Positions 47,201 through 59,140 of a DNA stretch of 64,000 nucleotides are shown in pieces. The notes under the pieces were generated by a model, which ran no database searches, was not told where the DNA came from, and saw only the letters and a program-made list of their open reading frames with translations. A program made the translations under genes and the position numbers. Source of the DNA: Panicum virgatum (taxonomy: Eukaryota; Streptophyta; Magnoliopsida; Poales; Poaceae). The stretch covers positions 4,384,531-4,448,530 of the forward strand of contig NC_053136.1 of assembly GCF_016808335.1 (NCBI RefSeq). Reading direction: 5' to 3'. Position 1 is the stretch's first letter, and each line of letters starts with the position of its first letter.

Positions 47201-49831
47201 CGATTTCTTTCGGGTCAAATCATCTTCTCATGAATCACTCTATTAGGGTCTAGGAGGGTTTCGATTTTTGTGGGGTGGTTTAGTCTTAATCAAAATTTCA
47301 GTTTTTGGGGCGAAAATGGTAGGAAACCCGGAGACTCCGGATATAAGCCCGGATACTCCGGATTTAGAACACTCCGGGGAAAACTGTGTGAAACCCGGAA
47401 ACTCCGGGTATTAATCCGGATACTCCGGAAAATCCGGATATTCCGGGTTTTTGCAGAATTGTGGACGCCGGGTTATCTCAAATTAAACTAGAGGGTTCTG
47501 TGAGTCAGTTAAGTGAAATCCTTTAGTACTCTCTTTTGCTTTTGTGTACATGCCCAGCCTTCTAAATGAGTTTAGTAAGTTTTATTTAAAGGACACACTT
47601 CATGCTAAAACAAATTGAATGAACTCTCATAGTGTAGCGTCGAACCGCTCTCCTTTTAAGCTTGCTATGTCTTTTTGATGCATCAACCATGCGTCCATAC
47701 ATCAATATTGTTGCGTTTCATTTAGATACGCTAGATATGCAAAATATGGACGTGAAGCACGCGATGTTGGAGCCGAACCCCAAGACGGTGTTCGGTGGAC
47801 ATCTCCAGAAGAGAGAAAGACAAGTTGGCGCAATTGAAGACCCGGCCCAAGGTCGAAAGGGCTTAAGGTCTTGACAACATTAACACTGACTTAGTGTTAC
47901 CCTCAGGCAAGCCCCGGTGCATGTTCTACTATTTTAAATTATGATTCACTATGTATATGTTTTATCTATTACTTGTGCATTACGTATTAGGAATGAATTG
48001 GAACCTTAGCTGCATGATCCCTAGGTTTCCTTGAGTTTTAATAGTATGTCTAGGTCGATAGCGGTGCCAGGCTAAATAAGACCGGTAGAAGTCGGGTGAC
48101 TACGTGTCACTCGTGAGACACAGGAAACTTTAGAAGCCGAGTAATTGCCGGTTACTCGCGAGATACATTATTATCTTTATACTTCAGTATTTGAGAAATG
48201 GATTGAAATGATATGGAGATGTGAGACCGGGCGGGGAGGATGTGTAGGTATGGCAGCAGGACAGGGTTCTTGGGTGCCTTAGCCCCGTCCGTGTCGATTA
48301 AGGACCGGTCGTTGTGGCAGTGCTGATCGGGGATTGAATTGTACTAACCGCATGCCGGGAGTAGGAGGTAGTCGAAACCGGTAAGCCGAGTACTGCCTTG
48401 CTTCAAAAGTACAAGAACCCGCACCCAACTCCTGGGGCGAGTCGAGTAGTCGCGGAGAATTGGGATGCGTATGTTTACTTTTGGTGGTCTCACGTTGAGC
48501 TCGGCTGACCATATGTCGTTGGGCTGGTTCCTGTAGTTTGAGGTGGGGAGGGGAATGGTTGGCATGTATAGTCCGACGGGGCTTTTGCGTGCCATGTTGG
48601 TTAGGTCCACCTTGCAAGGTTAAATCGGATCGATTCGCCGTGTCTCGCGGATATGAGGGCCTTGATCTCTTTGTCACACCGTAGCGAATGAGTTAGGGTA
48701 TTAGAGATATAAAAATGGATATAAATTCTGAATCTTATTTGGATGCTCCACATGTGTGTGTAGACAGGCAAACTTTAGTGAGAGCCTAGCTATATAAGAT
48801 ATGCGGCTAAAATGTTGAAAGTAAGGATACGCTTCTAGTTGCTATTTCTGCGAAAATAAACCACCAGCCAAAAGCCTTGTATGTCTAGATATGTGGGCTA
48901 AGTATACCCAATAGTCGGGTAAGTCTTGCTGAGTATTAGTTGCTCAGGGTTTGTTGTTTACCCTATTTCAGGTTTAGGAGCTAACTAGGTGTCATATCGG
49001 TGGGCTCGATGTGGCGCCTTATCTTCACGTCTCGGTAGTTCTCGAATTATTTAATTTGTTTTATTTATTCTCTATTAAACAAGCTCTGTAAGTTAGATTC
49101 TCTTCCGCTACTATCTTTTCTTTTGCAAAGTTTAAATTTAAAGTTGTTTTGTAAAAGCTTTAATATCATTTACTATTTTTGTAATATTTTCGTATTGCTG
49201 GTACCTTCTGCGCTCGCCTTCGTGCGGGACTTCTGGTGTGTTTCGATCGGCCTGTGGGTTGGAAACAGCCTGTCAAGTTACACTTAATTAAGCTAATACG
49301 CCCGGTGATGGCGGTTACGCTTAATTAAGCGTTTTAACTTGGCGGGTCTGTCACAATTTTAAAATTACCTATGCTATGTCTTTAATAAAAGGATAATTTA
49401 ATTCTTATTCTATCATTGTAATGAAGGAAAAAGTAGCACTCCACTAGTGTTCTGTTTCCTATTTCAAGCTTAATCCTACCTTGTTTAATCCAATGAGCGC
49501 AATTACTTTTGGTGGGGGTGACTTTATGCTGTGTGTGACAATTAAAGTGCAAAGCACGCTATTCGAGCATTATAATGATTAAGAAAATGTATTTAGATGC
49601 ATTACTATAATGCTGAAGTATTTTAATCCTCATGGGTTGTGGATTGTAGGTGGGAAACGACTAGAAACCGTTGAGGAGGCGATGAAATATAAATTTCCAA
49701 CTTGGGGAACAGCAGGAATGGATGAAGAATGTTGCTACAGGTGTTCTTCAGCAATGAAGCACCCAAAAGGGGCAAGTTATGTCGCTGGCCATGTTGCTGA
49801 TCCCCGACAGTACTTTGTGCCCGACAAATGA
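44298..49831 (+). CDS. DUF3615-like protein, four exons (first of an inverted pair)
   Basis: Exons 44298-44470, 44604-44862, 45052-45241 and 49650-49831 give 267 residues. Visible parts are a basic N-terminus (MLLRSGLATAF, RLLKRKSSGEVD), an acidic Ser-rich patch, the conserved ACINHYNMKYQ helix, a core strand block (HYYHINFHAQDKK, QRFFGEIRVCV), and a C-terminal motif with CCYRC, KHP and YVAGH that may bind zinc. The family is known from grasses as DUF3615 without assigned function. Intron 2 starts GCAAGT, a GC-AG intron, and the partner gene has the same. Intron 3 is 4.4 kb because it holds a gypsy LTR. The end of exon 3 (after EEDVT) differs from the partner, so that junction is less sure. 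Confidence 0.75.
46000..46526 (+). mobile_element. Short internal stub of a gypsy element before its 3' LTR
   Basis: The phrase CTCGGGACGAGATTTC and the purine tract TTAAGGGGG just before the LTR are typical of the pol end and PPT of grass chromoviruses. A 27-bp direct repeat (TTTTTGCACAACCCTGTTGTC) lies at about 46350-46405. No pol domain remains. The left limit is uncertain. Confidence 0.5.
46527..49355 (+). repeat. Gypsy (chromovirus-like) 3' LTR, 2.8 kb, in DUF3615 intron 3
   Basis: Begins TGTAACACCCCAGGTGT right after the PPT and ends GGCGGGTCTGTCACA. The matching 5' LTR and coding region are absent. It accounts for most of the 4.4-kb intron 3 of the DUF3615-like gene. Confidence 0.75.
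46816..47460. repeat. Clusters of CCGGA/TCCGG palindromes in the LTR
   Basis: Two clusters (about 46816-46895 and 47325-47455) of closely spaced CCGGATACTCCGG-type motifs that can pair with one another, separated by about 430 bp. Confidence 0.75.
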
Positions 49832-51189
49832 TATCTTGGGATTGGGCATACCATTTGCTTGAAATAGAATAGTCCGATATTACCTGGAGCCTAGTGCTTG
49901 TGAGCGCAGAATGAATCCAAAGTATCTAATGATCAGCCGAGCTTTATATTATTTAGTGCCAGAATTCTAATAGGGGTACTGTGTTTTATTAATAGGGCTA
50001 CCGAGTATAACTTATCATTGTGTGTTTTAGTATAATGTTATTGCTCATTACATGTCTCGAGGCATGTCGGCGTGGAAATGATATATATAACACGCCGAGA
50101 AGTATTTTGCTTGGGTTGCAGGGAGAGTGTACTAACGTGTCACGAATTCTTTCTACAAGATTCTCAGCATGTGTTGCCGGTGAGAAGAAACAACTTGTAT
50201 GTTGAAATCACCTATCTCCTAGGTGACTTATTTCGTCATAATGAAGCAGAACTCACCTGATAGCCTTCTTGTTTATTTGTTTATGACTGGAGATGGGTAG
50301 TCTTATTCTCTATTCTTAGTCGATGAAATTATGCAAAAATTGTAGTTGCTGCGGTTACACTCATTATTCTTATTCATCTGTTTAGGACCGGAAGACAGTC
50401 TCTATTCTTACTCAAACACCTGTAGATGATGCAGTATCATCAATTTGGATTCAATGACTAAATATGCTAATTTCCATAGAAGTGCTAATTTCCATAGAAG
50501 TGCTGAACCAAACCCTGCTTCCAACTCAAAGTACCAACAAACGACAAATCTCTATATTATCTCTCATCACGAACAATGCAGAGAACAAATGGCAATTGGC
50601 CATCGCGATGGTTCATCTTCGATGCCCTTGCACGACGAAATACAATATTCCAGTTCATTAGACGTGGCATATCATTGAGACAAATAAACAGGCCCATATT
50701 AACCAATATAAGAGAACTGGAGCTTGTAAAAACACACACTCTGCATAAATGGTGCACGCGTGAGCTTATTCTTCATACCATGGTGGATGGCATTTTTCTG
50801 AATTTCCTATTTTATTTTTGTTTTCCCTGTTTTATTTAAATTTTCTATATAGATTTTGTAGGCTAATAATATAATAATCATGCTTACAGGTGTCAATGAT
50901 TTTTTTAATATTCTCCAGTTAATTGAATAAATAAAATAATTTGTATTTAATTGAAAAATAAAAAGATTCAAATTTTAGTGAATTTTTAAGTGATTCTAAT
51001 AATGGGGATGTTACATGATGGCAGATCTGCACTGATAACTCTTATTTAGCATAGCTTCAACACTGAGATGTGAGACCTATACAAGATTGATGTGATTGGT
51101 ATATCTACTATTTACTAATAAAGCAAGCAATGATTTCTTAATCCATCAATTAGAGTTCTAATTATAATCGGAGTGACCATATGTTGAGA
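49832..51189. other. AT-rich intergenic DNA
   Basis: No gene or recognisable element. It contains a 17-bp tandem repeat (AATTTCCATAGAAGTGCT twice, about 50467-50502). Confidence 0.5.
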
Positions 51190-51500
51190 TAGAGTCTGAG
51201 CGAACGACCCACTGGACGAGTTGACTAGCTAGGTTCAGTAGCATCCCACAGGTCTGGGGTTCGAATCCCGGCTGGAGCGAATTTCTGCCTGTGGGTTAAC
51301 AACCCCCTCGTTGTGCTCGCCGCGAGGCTTGGCCCTCTCGGGCATGGGCCAAGGTTTATTGGCTGGGAGAAGCCAGGTTGCTTCCTCTTAATGCAAATCG
51401 GTCGAGTTTTGTTGAGGTAGAGGCTGAAACCATTTAGAATTAGCACTTGGCCAGTAAAATAGAAAAAGACTGAAGTCCCTCGACCAACACAACACATTAT
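51190..51500 (+). mobile_element. tRNA-derived SINE-like sequence
   Basis: A GC-rich island in AT-rich DNA contains GGTTCGAATCCC (51258-51269), a perfect pol III B box as in the tRNA T-arm, with a poorer A-box-like stretch about 40 bp upstream (GACTAGCTAGGTTC). No complete tRNA cloverleaf could be built. A Thr/Gly-like tRNA-derived SINE body followed by an unrelated 3' part fits best. Confidence 0.45.
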
Positions 51501-52457
51501 GTTATTAAAAAATACATATGGTGCATAATATATATTTTTATATGCTAGTCAATATATTTGTATGGCTTCCCGTAGCAACGCATGGGTATATTTGCTAGTT
51601 TACGATAAAAGAAAGTAGTTTAAACTTAAGTTATTATTCAAAAATGGCTCAACAGAATATACTCAATGTGTTCACAATTCCAGTAGAGTTACGATTGAAC
51701 TTCAAAATTCTTGGAACCTAGTAGACTGATAAGCTGCCAACCCAAAAAGAGTACACTTGAAGATATTTATTGTTGGGAATAGTCACATTGCTCGTGGAGA
51801 ATGGAGTAACACAACTGATAAGTGTAAGAGAGTGTTCACCCATTGGACTAGTCTTTTGAGGAGAGATGACCCAAGTATCACTTTGTTATTGCTCTCCTTA
51901 TTTGAGCCGGCATGTGTGAAGCAGTCTAAAAGGTCTAGGAGCCGGTGCACTCTTTGGTTTAGTGTGAGTGAAGCTGGATGCTCAGGAATAGAGGTCTGAA
52001 GGTCCGAACGAGGCGCGCGTGTCATGCGGTGCCATTGCGCCAACATTTATAACCATCTATCCTTGAATCCAAATTGACTACAGCACAAGGCCCCGATCAC
52101 AACGTTGGCTAATGAGGTGATTCCATCGTCTGGGTGAGATGTTCTCACTTTACTGACTATATGCCTAATAGCCTTATCTTCGTATGTACGCGGTACTTTG
52201 CTAGTTTGTTATTACACTCGCATATATGCGTAGTTTGACTATATGTGTATGTATTTATCACACTCGCATGCTAGAGAGAAGTAACATGCTAGAGAGAAGA
52301 TTATAGTCACATGTATAGTACAATGTATTGAAAACATTAATAACTCAAAATATGGCAAGTCTCCTTAGAAATCTGACAGATTAATATAACAAGAGCACAG
52401 TTGATTCTTAGGTGATGCCTGTTGTGCCATCCATATGTCCAAACTCCAAAACATCAC
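51501..52457. other. AT-rich gap between the convergent DUF3615 genes
   Basis: No coding sequence recognised. A GTGCACTCTTTGGTTTAGTG-like block near 51945 has no clear identity. Confidence 0.4.
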
Positions 52458-55176
52458 TTAAAAAAACCCATAATACTGTCGAGTATCGGCAAAGTGTCCT
52501 GCGACGTAGCTGCTCCCTCTTGGGTGCTTAAATCTTGGAAGACAAGCATAGCAATGATCGTAATCCATTTCCACCTTTTCCCGATCAGGGTACAAATGCT
52601 TCAGCGCCTCCTCAACGGTTCGGATGCTTCTCCCACCTATAATCAGATATGATAGTCTATAATTAATAAGATCTAAAATATTCCATTACAATAATAAGAT
52701 TAATCAATAATCAATGAGATCCAAGATATTCCATTACAATAATACCGTCATATAATTGTGTTTAATTTTCTTCTAGCTCACACAAAGCAAAATTGTGTTT
52801 AACTTTTATTAAGAGGGTCAAGAAAAAATAGTGAAACTACCTATTCAACCATCATATAATGAATGGTGGTGGTGCTAAGAATGGGAACAGTGATGGATAA
52901 GAAAATTTTATTCACTTAGAGGGTAGTGGCGGATCTAGGATTGTACCATAGGGTATGCCGCGAAGATTTTTCCATATAGAATCAAGTATAATCAATACAT
53001 AAAAATGGCATCATCCAGATATAATTCCGTAAAAAATTTCAACATTAGACATAATTTTCTATGCAAGAATAAAAATAAATTATCAAGTCCTAGATTCAAC
53101 AATCAAGGGAACACATTATGTCCAAAATATGTGTAAAAGAAGCTTACATGTCTACAATGTCTATAGTAGTTCAAGTAGATGCAATTTCTTTCGTCTTCGT
53201 AATTCACTAATTCTACAAATATAATACGCAAGGTGCAACATTAGCATTACTGATGATTAATTCTAAGAAAATTAAATCAGATAGGGTGGCTGCAGTTTGA
53301 AAATTGTTATTACATATGTGTGGATAAAAAAAATCAAAATTAATATAACTGCTATAAGAGCATCCCAGCAGTTTGGCAAATCGAGTTGCCATCTTTGATT
53401 TTTGGCAAAAACGTTAAAAATACTCCTCCAACAGTTTGGCAAAAGACTTGGCAATTTTTGGCAACTTGGGAAAAACCAGCCTCCAGCGCGTAAATATACG
53501 CGCGCGGCGCGCGGTTGGCATCGTGGTTTCTAGTCAGGTGGGAGGGTGAAAAAATAAATAAATAACAGAGAAGGGTTCCTGATTTAAGTTTTCAAGAGGT
53601 GGAAGAGCATAAATATAATTTTGTTTCTCTCTCAGGGTTCCTGATGTAAGTTAGATCTGGATTTGGCAAGTGAATTATGCCAAACTGTTGGAGATAAGCT
53701 CTTTTTTTACTTGGCATATTTTTTTAGAAGTTGGCAAAACACAAGATATGCCAAATAAAATATGGCAAACTCTTGGAGATGCTCTAAGGACTATATACCT
53801 TCTCAATTTTGATTATGTAAGCAGTAAGTGACCCAAGATAAAGCAGACATGATTGTAAGGAAAAATTGGTCAGTATCAATCTTTGCCTAATATTGTTGTT
53901 ACTAGACTTGTAGGGATCGGGAGACAACTCACAGGAAAGGTATGAGTGCACAGCAACGGCAAAAGGCCTGCGCGGCATGCCGCAGGCCGCAGCCGGATTG
54001 GCGGAAGGAGCAAGCCGGGCCGCCGATGCGCGGTGGCCGTTGGGATCAGGAGTAAACTTTTTTTTAAAAAAAAAGGGTCAAATTCTTTGGGTGCTACAAA
54101 ATCATTTTTTTCTAAAATTTAATACTATCTCAAATGGGAGCATATTATCGTGTCACCATAAGCAAACCGCAGCAGCAAGAAACACTATGAACAAAAATTA
54201 TTAAGCTAACCATGAAGATCAAACCATACTGCCAAATAAGACTATATGAATTATTTGGGCCAGCACAAACAATGTACCTAGATCGGAAGGCGAAATAGGG
54301 CAACAACAAGTGACATCCTCCTCCCTAGGAGCAACATGTACCTTGATTTCACCAAAGAATAGCTGGGAGTGTTCGTTTTTGTCTTGAGCAAGAAAATTTA
54401 GATGGTAGTAATCACTTCCATCTTGCTCCGTGACAAGAAAAAACCCATTACCACGTGCACGCTTGTACACAAAGTTGGCCTGCAAGTTAGAGAGACATAG
54501 AGATGTTTAATTAGTCATTAAAACTAGTTATACGCCCAGTCATAGGATGAAGCCCAAACATATCAGTGATATGCAGAACACGTTTCGGAATGAATAAATT
54601 TCCGTAATTGAAAAAAGAAAAATGCACTGTGCTAGACAGCTAGACTAAGATGAATGAGATGATTGAGCTTGCCTGATTCTTCCTGTTGTAATGGTTGAGG
54701 CAAGTCTTTGCATTGTTGACGAACCCAACCCACATAGCAGCGGCGTCTTCTCGCGGGAGACGAGGGAACAATTTAACGCCTAACTCTGCAACTGATGTTT
54801 CGTCAGAGCTATCATCATCCCGATTGCTGGTGACCTCCTCCCGGGAGGCACTGGTCACAGGTGAGAGGAACGGGACCTGTTCTCCGACCTCAGGCGGGTG
54901 CAGCGTGACTGGCGGCCGCCTGCACGGCGATCTGCACGGACGCGGGGGTTAAGCAAAGCATTGGCAGCGAAGGATCAATGTGCAATCTGAGAGTACGTAC
55001 GCCGGCGGCGACTTGCGCCTGACCTGGCGATGGAGGTCAGCCTCGACCGAAGACTTGCGCTTGAGGGATGGACAGCCCGCCGGCACCGCCTGATCGGTGC
55101 CGCAGCTTGCTGTAGATCCACCACTGCGACGGCGTGGCCCGGTGAAGAACGTCACAAGCCCGGATCGAAGCGGCAT
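52458..55176 (-). CDS. DUF3615-like protein, four exons (second of an inverted pair)
   Basis: Exons 55001-55176, 54673-54931, 54278-54479 and 52458-52636 (TAA) give 271 residues with consistent phase. Exon lengths are 176, 259, 202 and 179, against 173, 259, 190 and 182 in the gene at 44298. Matching segments are MPLRSGLVTFF, KRKSS, VAELGVKLFP, NHYNRKNQANFVYK, DYYHLNFLAQDKN, LFFGEIKVHV, and the last exon with CYACLPRFKHP and YVAGHFADTRQYY. Intron 2 again starts GC (GCAAGC). Intron 3 holds a 427-bp MITE. The two genes converge and are separated by 2.6 kb, so they are an old inverted duplicate pair. Function is unknown. Confidence 0.8.
53358..53784. mobile_element. PIF/Harbinger-type MITE
   Basis: 427 bp with terminal inverted repeats GAGCATCCCAGCAGTTTGGC and, at the other end, the reverse complement of GAGCATCTCCAAGAGTTTGCC. 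Flanked by a TAA target duplication (53355-53357 and 53785-53787). Several internal TTTGGCAAA-like motifs; no ORF. Lies in intron 3 of the minus-strand DUF3615-like gene. Confidence 0.88.
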
Positions 55177-55606
55177 CCTCAATCGCCGAGGAAAGGGAGG
55201 TCGCTCTTTTTTTTTCCCCGGAGGGGCGGGCGACTCGACGCGTAGCGGTGGGTGTGGGTGGCGTCTAATATAAGGCAGCCCAATTGCTTTGTCCGGAATC
55301 CGAATCGACACAGAACTCGGTTCCTTATCGTTATTGCGTGGGCCGGTGTGCTACTAGAAACACGCTATTATATTGGGCCGGGCTGACAATATATCGCAAT
55401 CCGAACGGCTCCGAACGAAACGAGCTACGGCGTTTGATATTAATGTAACTTTTCTCCGACGGACGCGATTGGGTTATGCGTCGCTGATTTTTGTCACGAA
55501 GCTCGCTCCTGGAGTTTTTTTTTATATATATATTTTTTGATTTATCAAAAATATATGTCGTGATTTTTTTTTCAAAAATATCACCCAGCCGCCGGTTGAT
55601 GGTTTT
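55177..55606. promoter_or_regulatory. Upstream region of the second DUF3615 gene
   Basis: Leader and probable promoter of the minus-strand gene, followed by an AT-rich stretch (TTTTATATATATATTTTTT near 55520) that abuts the hairpin region thought to mark the MULE end. Confidence 0.35.
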
Positions 55607-55714
55607 TACCGCCGGATGAACCGGCGGTAGGATCGTACCGACATGAGCCGTGGTGGGCCGGAGCCTACCACCGGTTGAAACGGCGGTAGGTTCCACCTAC
55701 CGCCGTTTCAACCG
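55607..55714. repeat. Two adjacent hairpins, possible MULE terminal region
   Basis: Hairpin 1 pairs TACCGCCGG (55607-55615) with CCGGCGGTA (55621-55629) across a 5-nt loop. Hairpin 2 has a perfect 19-bp stem, 55672-55690 with 55696-55714, also with a 5-nt loop. Both share the CCGCCGGTT/GGCGGTAGG theme. Sub-terminal hairpins occur near the ends of some DNA transposons; the other end would be beyond the window. Confidence 0.7.
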
Positions 55715-56389
55715 TCGGTAAGTTCCACGTATTAAACCGCGCGCGCCCGCTCCCCCAGCGCCGCCGCGCGCCCGCTCCGCCCGCGCCGCCGCCCGCCCGC
55801 CCCGGCGGCCGCGCGCACGCCCGCCCCCCGCGCGCCTCCCGCACGCGCGCCGGGCTTTGCCAGCGGCGCGGCTCGCAGCGCTCTCCCGGCCGCCGCACCG
55901 AGGCGGCGCTCGCCACTCGGATCGCAGGTATATTTTAAAATTTAATTTTAGTAATAATAGTTGGTAGATTAGAATTAGAAATATTAGTGTTTTTGAATAT
56001 AGTTTTATGTGTAGAAATAGTTTTTAGCGTGTAATTATTTGAATATAGTTTCATGTGTAGAAATAGTTTTTATGTGTAGAAATAGTTTTTTTATGTGTAG
56101 AAATATTAGTGATTCGAAAATAAATTATTACGATACAAAATCATAGAACATGTAATTGAAAATATTAGTTTACATACGAATATAATTGAAAATATTAATG
56201 AGTTCAAACAGACATATTTGTCTCATAAAAATATTATTAATTAATATTATATTATAGAAAAATAGAAATTATTGTCAGTAATAAAAATTGTAGAGAAATA
56301 ATTAAGATATATGTAAAAATAGCATAATTATTTTTTAGCGTTGATTACATTGTAAGGAAGAGTAATTATTGTCGTAAATATTGGCAGGC
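55715..56389. other. GC-rich to AT-rich leader before the MULE transposase
   Basis: A CG-dense tract (55735-55925) is followed by AT-rich DNA holding three copies of TGTGTAGAAATAGTTTTT (about 56010-56105). This is probably the 5'UTR and first intron of the transposase; an acceptor (TTGGCAG) precedes its ATG at 56390. Confidence 0.45.
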
Positions 56390-59140
56390 ATGTCAGATGA
56401 TTTGTATTTTCAAGTGTTCTATGGGTCAGGAGAAGTTAGATATGGCCCTGAAGGGGTAGATTTGACAGAGTTTAGCTCGATCACAAAAAAATACCCCGAG
56501 GCAGAGAGATGACTTGGATTTCAATATCCAATTGGCTATTTAAAGCTTTCGGCCTTAGTCGAGATGAACATGAGATCTCTGTCATGGCAGTGGTCAGTCG
56601 AAGGGAACTAATATTTTGGGAGCTATTGCCGCTTGAAGGGACGCAAAACTGGAGGAACTATGTCAATATAAGTAGTAGCCGAGGCTTACCGCTTGTGTTG
56701 TTTGTTCAAACATTCGAAAAGATTAGTTTTAGAACTGAAGCGGGCGGAGATCATGAAGGCCAGGGAGATATAGTATCGGAAGAAACTGAGACGATGCATG
56801 AATCTCATGAAGAAGGTGGTGAACTCGAGATTTTAGAAGATGATAGACATGCTGCACACGAACCTCGTCAAGCAACTGGTCAGGCTGATGAAAGGGAAAA
56901 CATTCCAGAGATTGTTGAAGAGTTTCATAGGGGGGTGAAGAACAGCACAATGCAATAAATGATGACTCCTCGGATGATGATGATGATAATGATGACGAAG
57001 ATTATCATGTCCCACACAACTGGTCCGGTTATGATTTTTCAAAATTAAGTGTAATGAAGGTGAAGCGGTGCCTTGGGAGTACAGGCAAAATGAGGTATGC
57101 ATCAGTTCGGTGTATCCCAACAGTGACAACATGAAGGAAGCTATAAAATATTGGTCGACTCTCTCTTTGCAAAGACAGTTCAAAGTTGTCAAGAGCAGTC
57201 CGAGAACATATGACGTCCATTGTGTGAGAAGCGAATGTCCTTTCAGGGTGTATGCTTCTATGGGCAAGTGGCAGGATTTCTGGGAGGTTAAAAAAATTGT
57301 GGAGCACACATGCCTGCTTGAGCAATTAGAACCACAGCACCGCAATCTCAGTGCAGGTTTCATAGCTAACTACATGTACCCTTTAATCGTGGACAATCCT
57401 AGTTATGAACCTAAGTCAATCATTTGTGCTGTTGAGGAGGAGTTTAAATATAAAATTAGCTACAACAAAGCTTACAGAGCGAAACAGAAAGCGCTGCAGA
57501 TGAGATGGGGGACGTATGAAGCTTCGTATCACAATATGCCGGCATTGCTGTACACTATATGTCTTAGAAATCCTGGTTGCTACTATGACTTGAAAACATA
57601 TCCATGTGCCCAGAAGCCTGGAAAGCAGGTACTCCAACAGTCGTTCTTGGCCTTGGGCGCTTGCATTGAGGCGTTTCCGCACTGCCGGCCAGTCATTTGT
57701 ATAGATGGGACATTTTTGACAGGAAGGTATAAAGGCACAATCCTCACAGCTGTTGCAGCTAATGGTAACAGACAATTGTTGCATTTGGCAATTGCCTTTG
57801 TGGAGAAAGAATCAGGGGATACTTGGTATTGGTTTTTGCAGAGGGTGAAGCAGATGATTGTCAAAGATGTAGAGAACGTGTGTTTGATTCATGATCGGCA
57901 CAAGGGTATATTACAAGCAATCGATGACACACAGAATGGTTCTACTGAGCGTAGTAGGACTGCACTTTGGCCGGACTTAAAGAGTAGGTGGTGCATGAGG
58001 CATATGGGGGCAAACTTTCATACCCAGTTCAAGAACAAAATCCTTATGAAGCTATTCAAGCGGTTATGCAGCCAGAATCAGGAAAGGAAATTCAACTTCC
58101 TGTGGAAAAAATTGGATGAGCTAACAAAAAAGCAAACGGCGGAGCTAGCGAAGAGATCTGTCAATACAGAGGAGGACGACCAGATCTCGCTTGAAGATGT
58201 GGGCTTGGACGGTCCGAATGTCAGGCGCAAAAGGAGAAGGGCAATTAAGACATTCTCTGAGTGGATTGAGAACGAACCAAAAGAGAAATGAGCTTTACTG
58301 TTTGATAAAGGAGGTGCTAGGTACGGTTTAATGACTACGAACCTAGCCGAGGTATACAATTGGGTGCTGCGTGGTGTAAGATTATTGCCACTTGTTGGGA
58401 TCGTGGAGTTCTTCTTGTATCGCACTTGCGAGTACTTCAGGGACCGTTACGCTGTGGCACAGAAAGATATGGTCGATAATCGCAAAGTTTACGGATACAA
58501 GGTTACGGAGCATATGGAGGAAGCTTTCAAAAAGGCTTGTTTACATCGGGTGACTCCAGTTGGCTCTATGGAACGTCGGTACGAGGTGATGTGTAGGGAC
58601 AAAGGCCGAATGGGGGCCCGACGTGAGAAGCATGTGCAGCAGTGTGTTCTCCGTCCTGATGCTTGTATTTGCTCATGTCATAAGCCAAAGCTGCTGCACC
58701 TGCCGTACACACATGTCATTGCTTCCTGTTTTGAAGCTGGTGGACTACATGCTCGTATGTATATCTCAAATTACTTCATGAAGGAAACTATTTGGATGAC
58801 TTGGAGGCACGAGATATATGGGTTTCACATCTTTGGAGACTTCATAACTGATCCTGGACACAATACAACTTACATTCTGGATCCAGATCCAGAAATGTTT
58901 CAAGGGGTAGGCCGACGCAAGAAGAAATGCATTAGAAATAACATGGATCGATCGGAGGCTAGTCGAGATGTCCGCCTCTGCTCAAAGTGCCATGAGACGG
59001 GTCATACGTACAAGTATTGTATGGCATTGAGTTATGGTGGCCGCACAGATGGAGCGGGCCCATCAGAAGATGCGCCAAATCCGGCACCGCAGGCAACGGG
59101 TCGTCGTGGCCGCCGTCCTAACAACGATGGCCTTATGTGA
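56390..59140 (+). pseudogene. Mutator-like (MULE) transposase, frameshifted and with one nonsense codon
   Basis: The N-terminal part (YGPEGVDLTEF; LWELLPL-like; RGLPLVLFVQTFEK) is split by frameshifts near 56500, 56945 and 57055. From 57068 a long frame carries the MuDR plant N-terminal domain (NMKEAIKYWSTLSLQRQFKV, CPFRVYAS), then the MULE DDE core with CIDGTFLTG (first Asp) and CLIHDRHKGIL (second Asp). An in-frame TGA at 58289-58291 replaces a Trp codon; the same frame continues to 59140 with a SWIM finger (CICSCHK ... PYTHVIASC, where a Cys is Tyr) and a CCHC knuckle (CSKCHETGHTYKYC). This autonomous-type enzyme would cut and move the surrounding element but is now inactive. Confidence 0.93.

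Noticed and set aside
48279..48677. 132-codon minus-strand ORF in the gypsy LTR
   Set aside because: Inside an LTR, no domain, and likely chance.
51218..51290. True tRNA gene
   Set aside because: The B box is perfect but no acceptor stem, D-arm or anticodon arm could be folded; SINE-like is a better fit.
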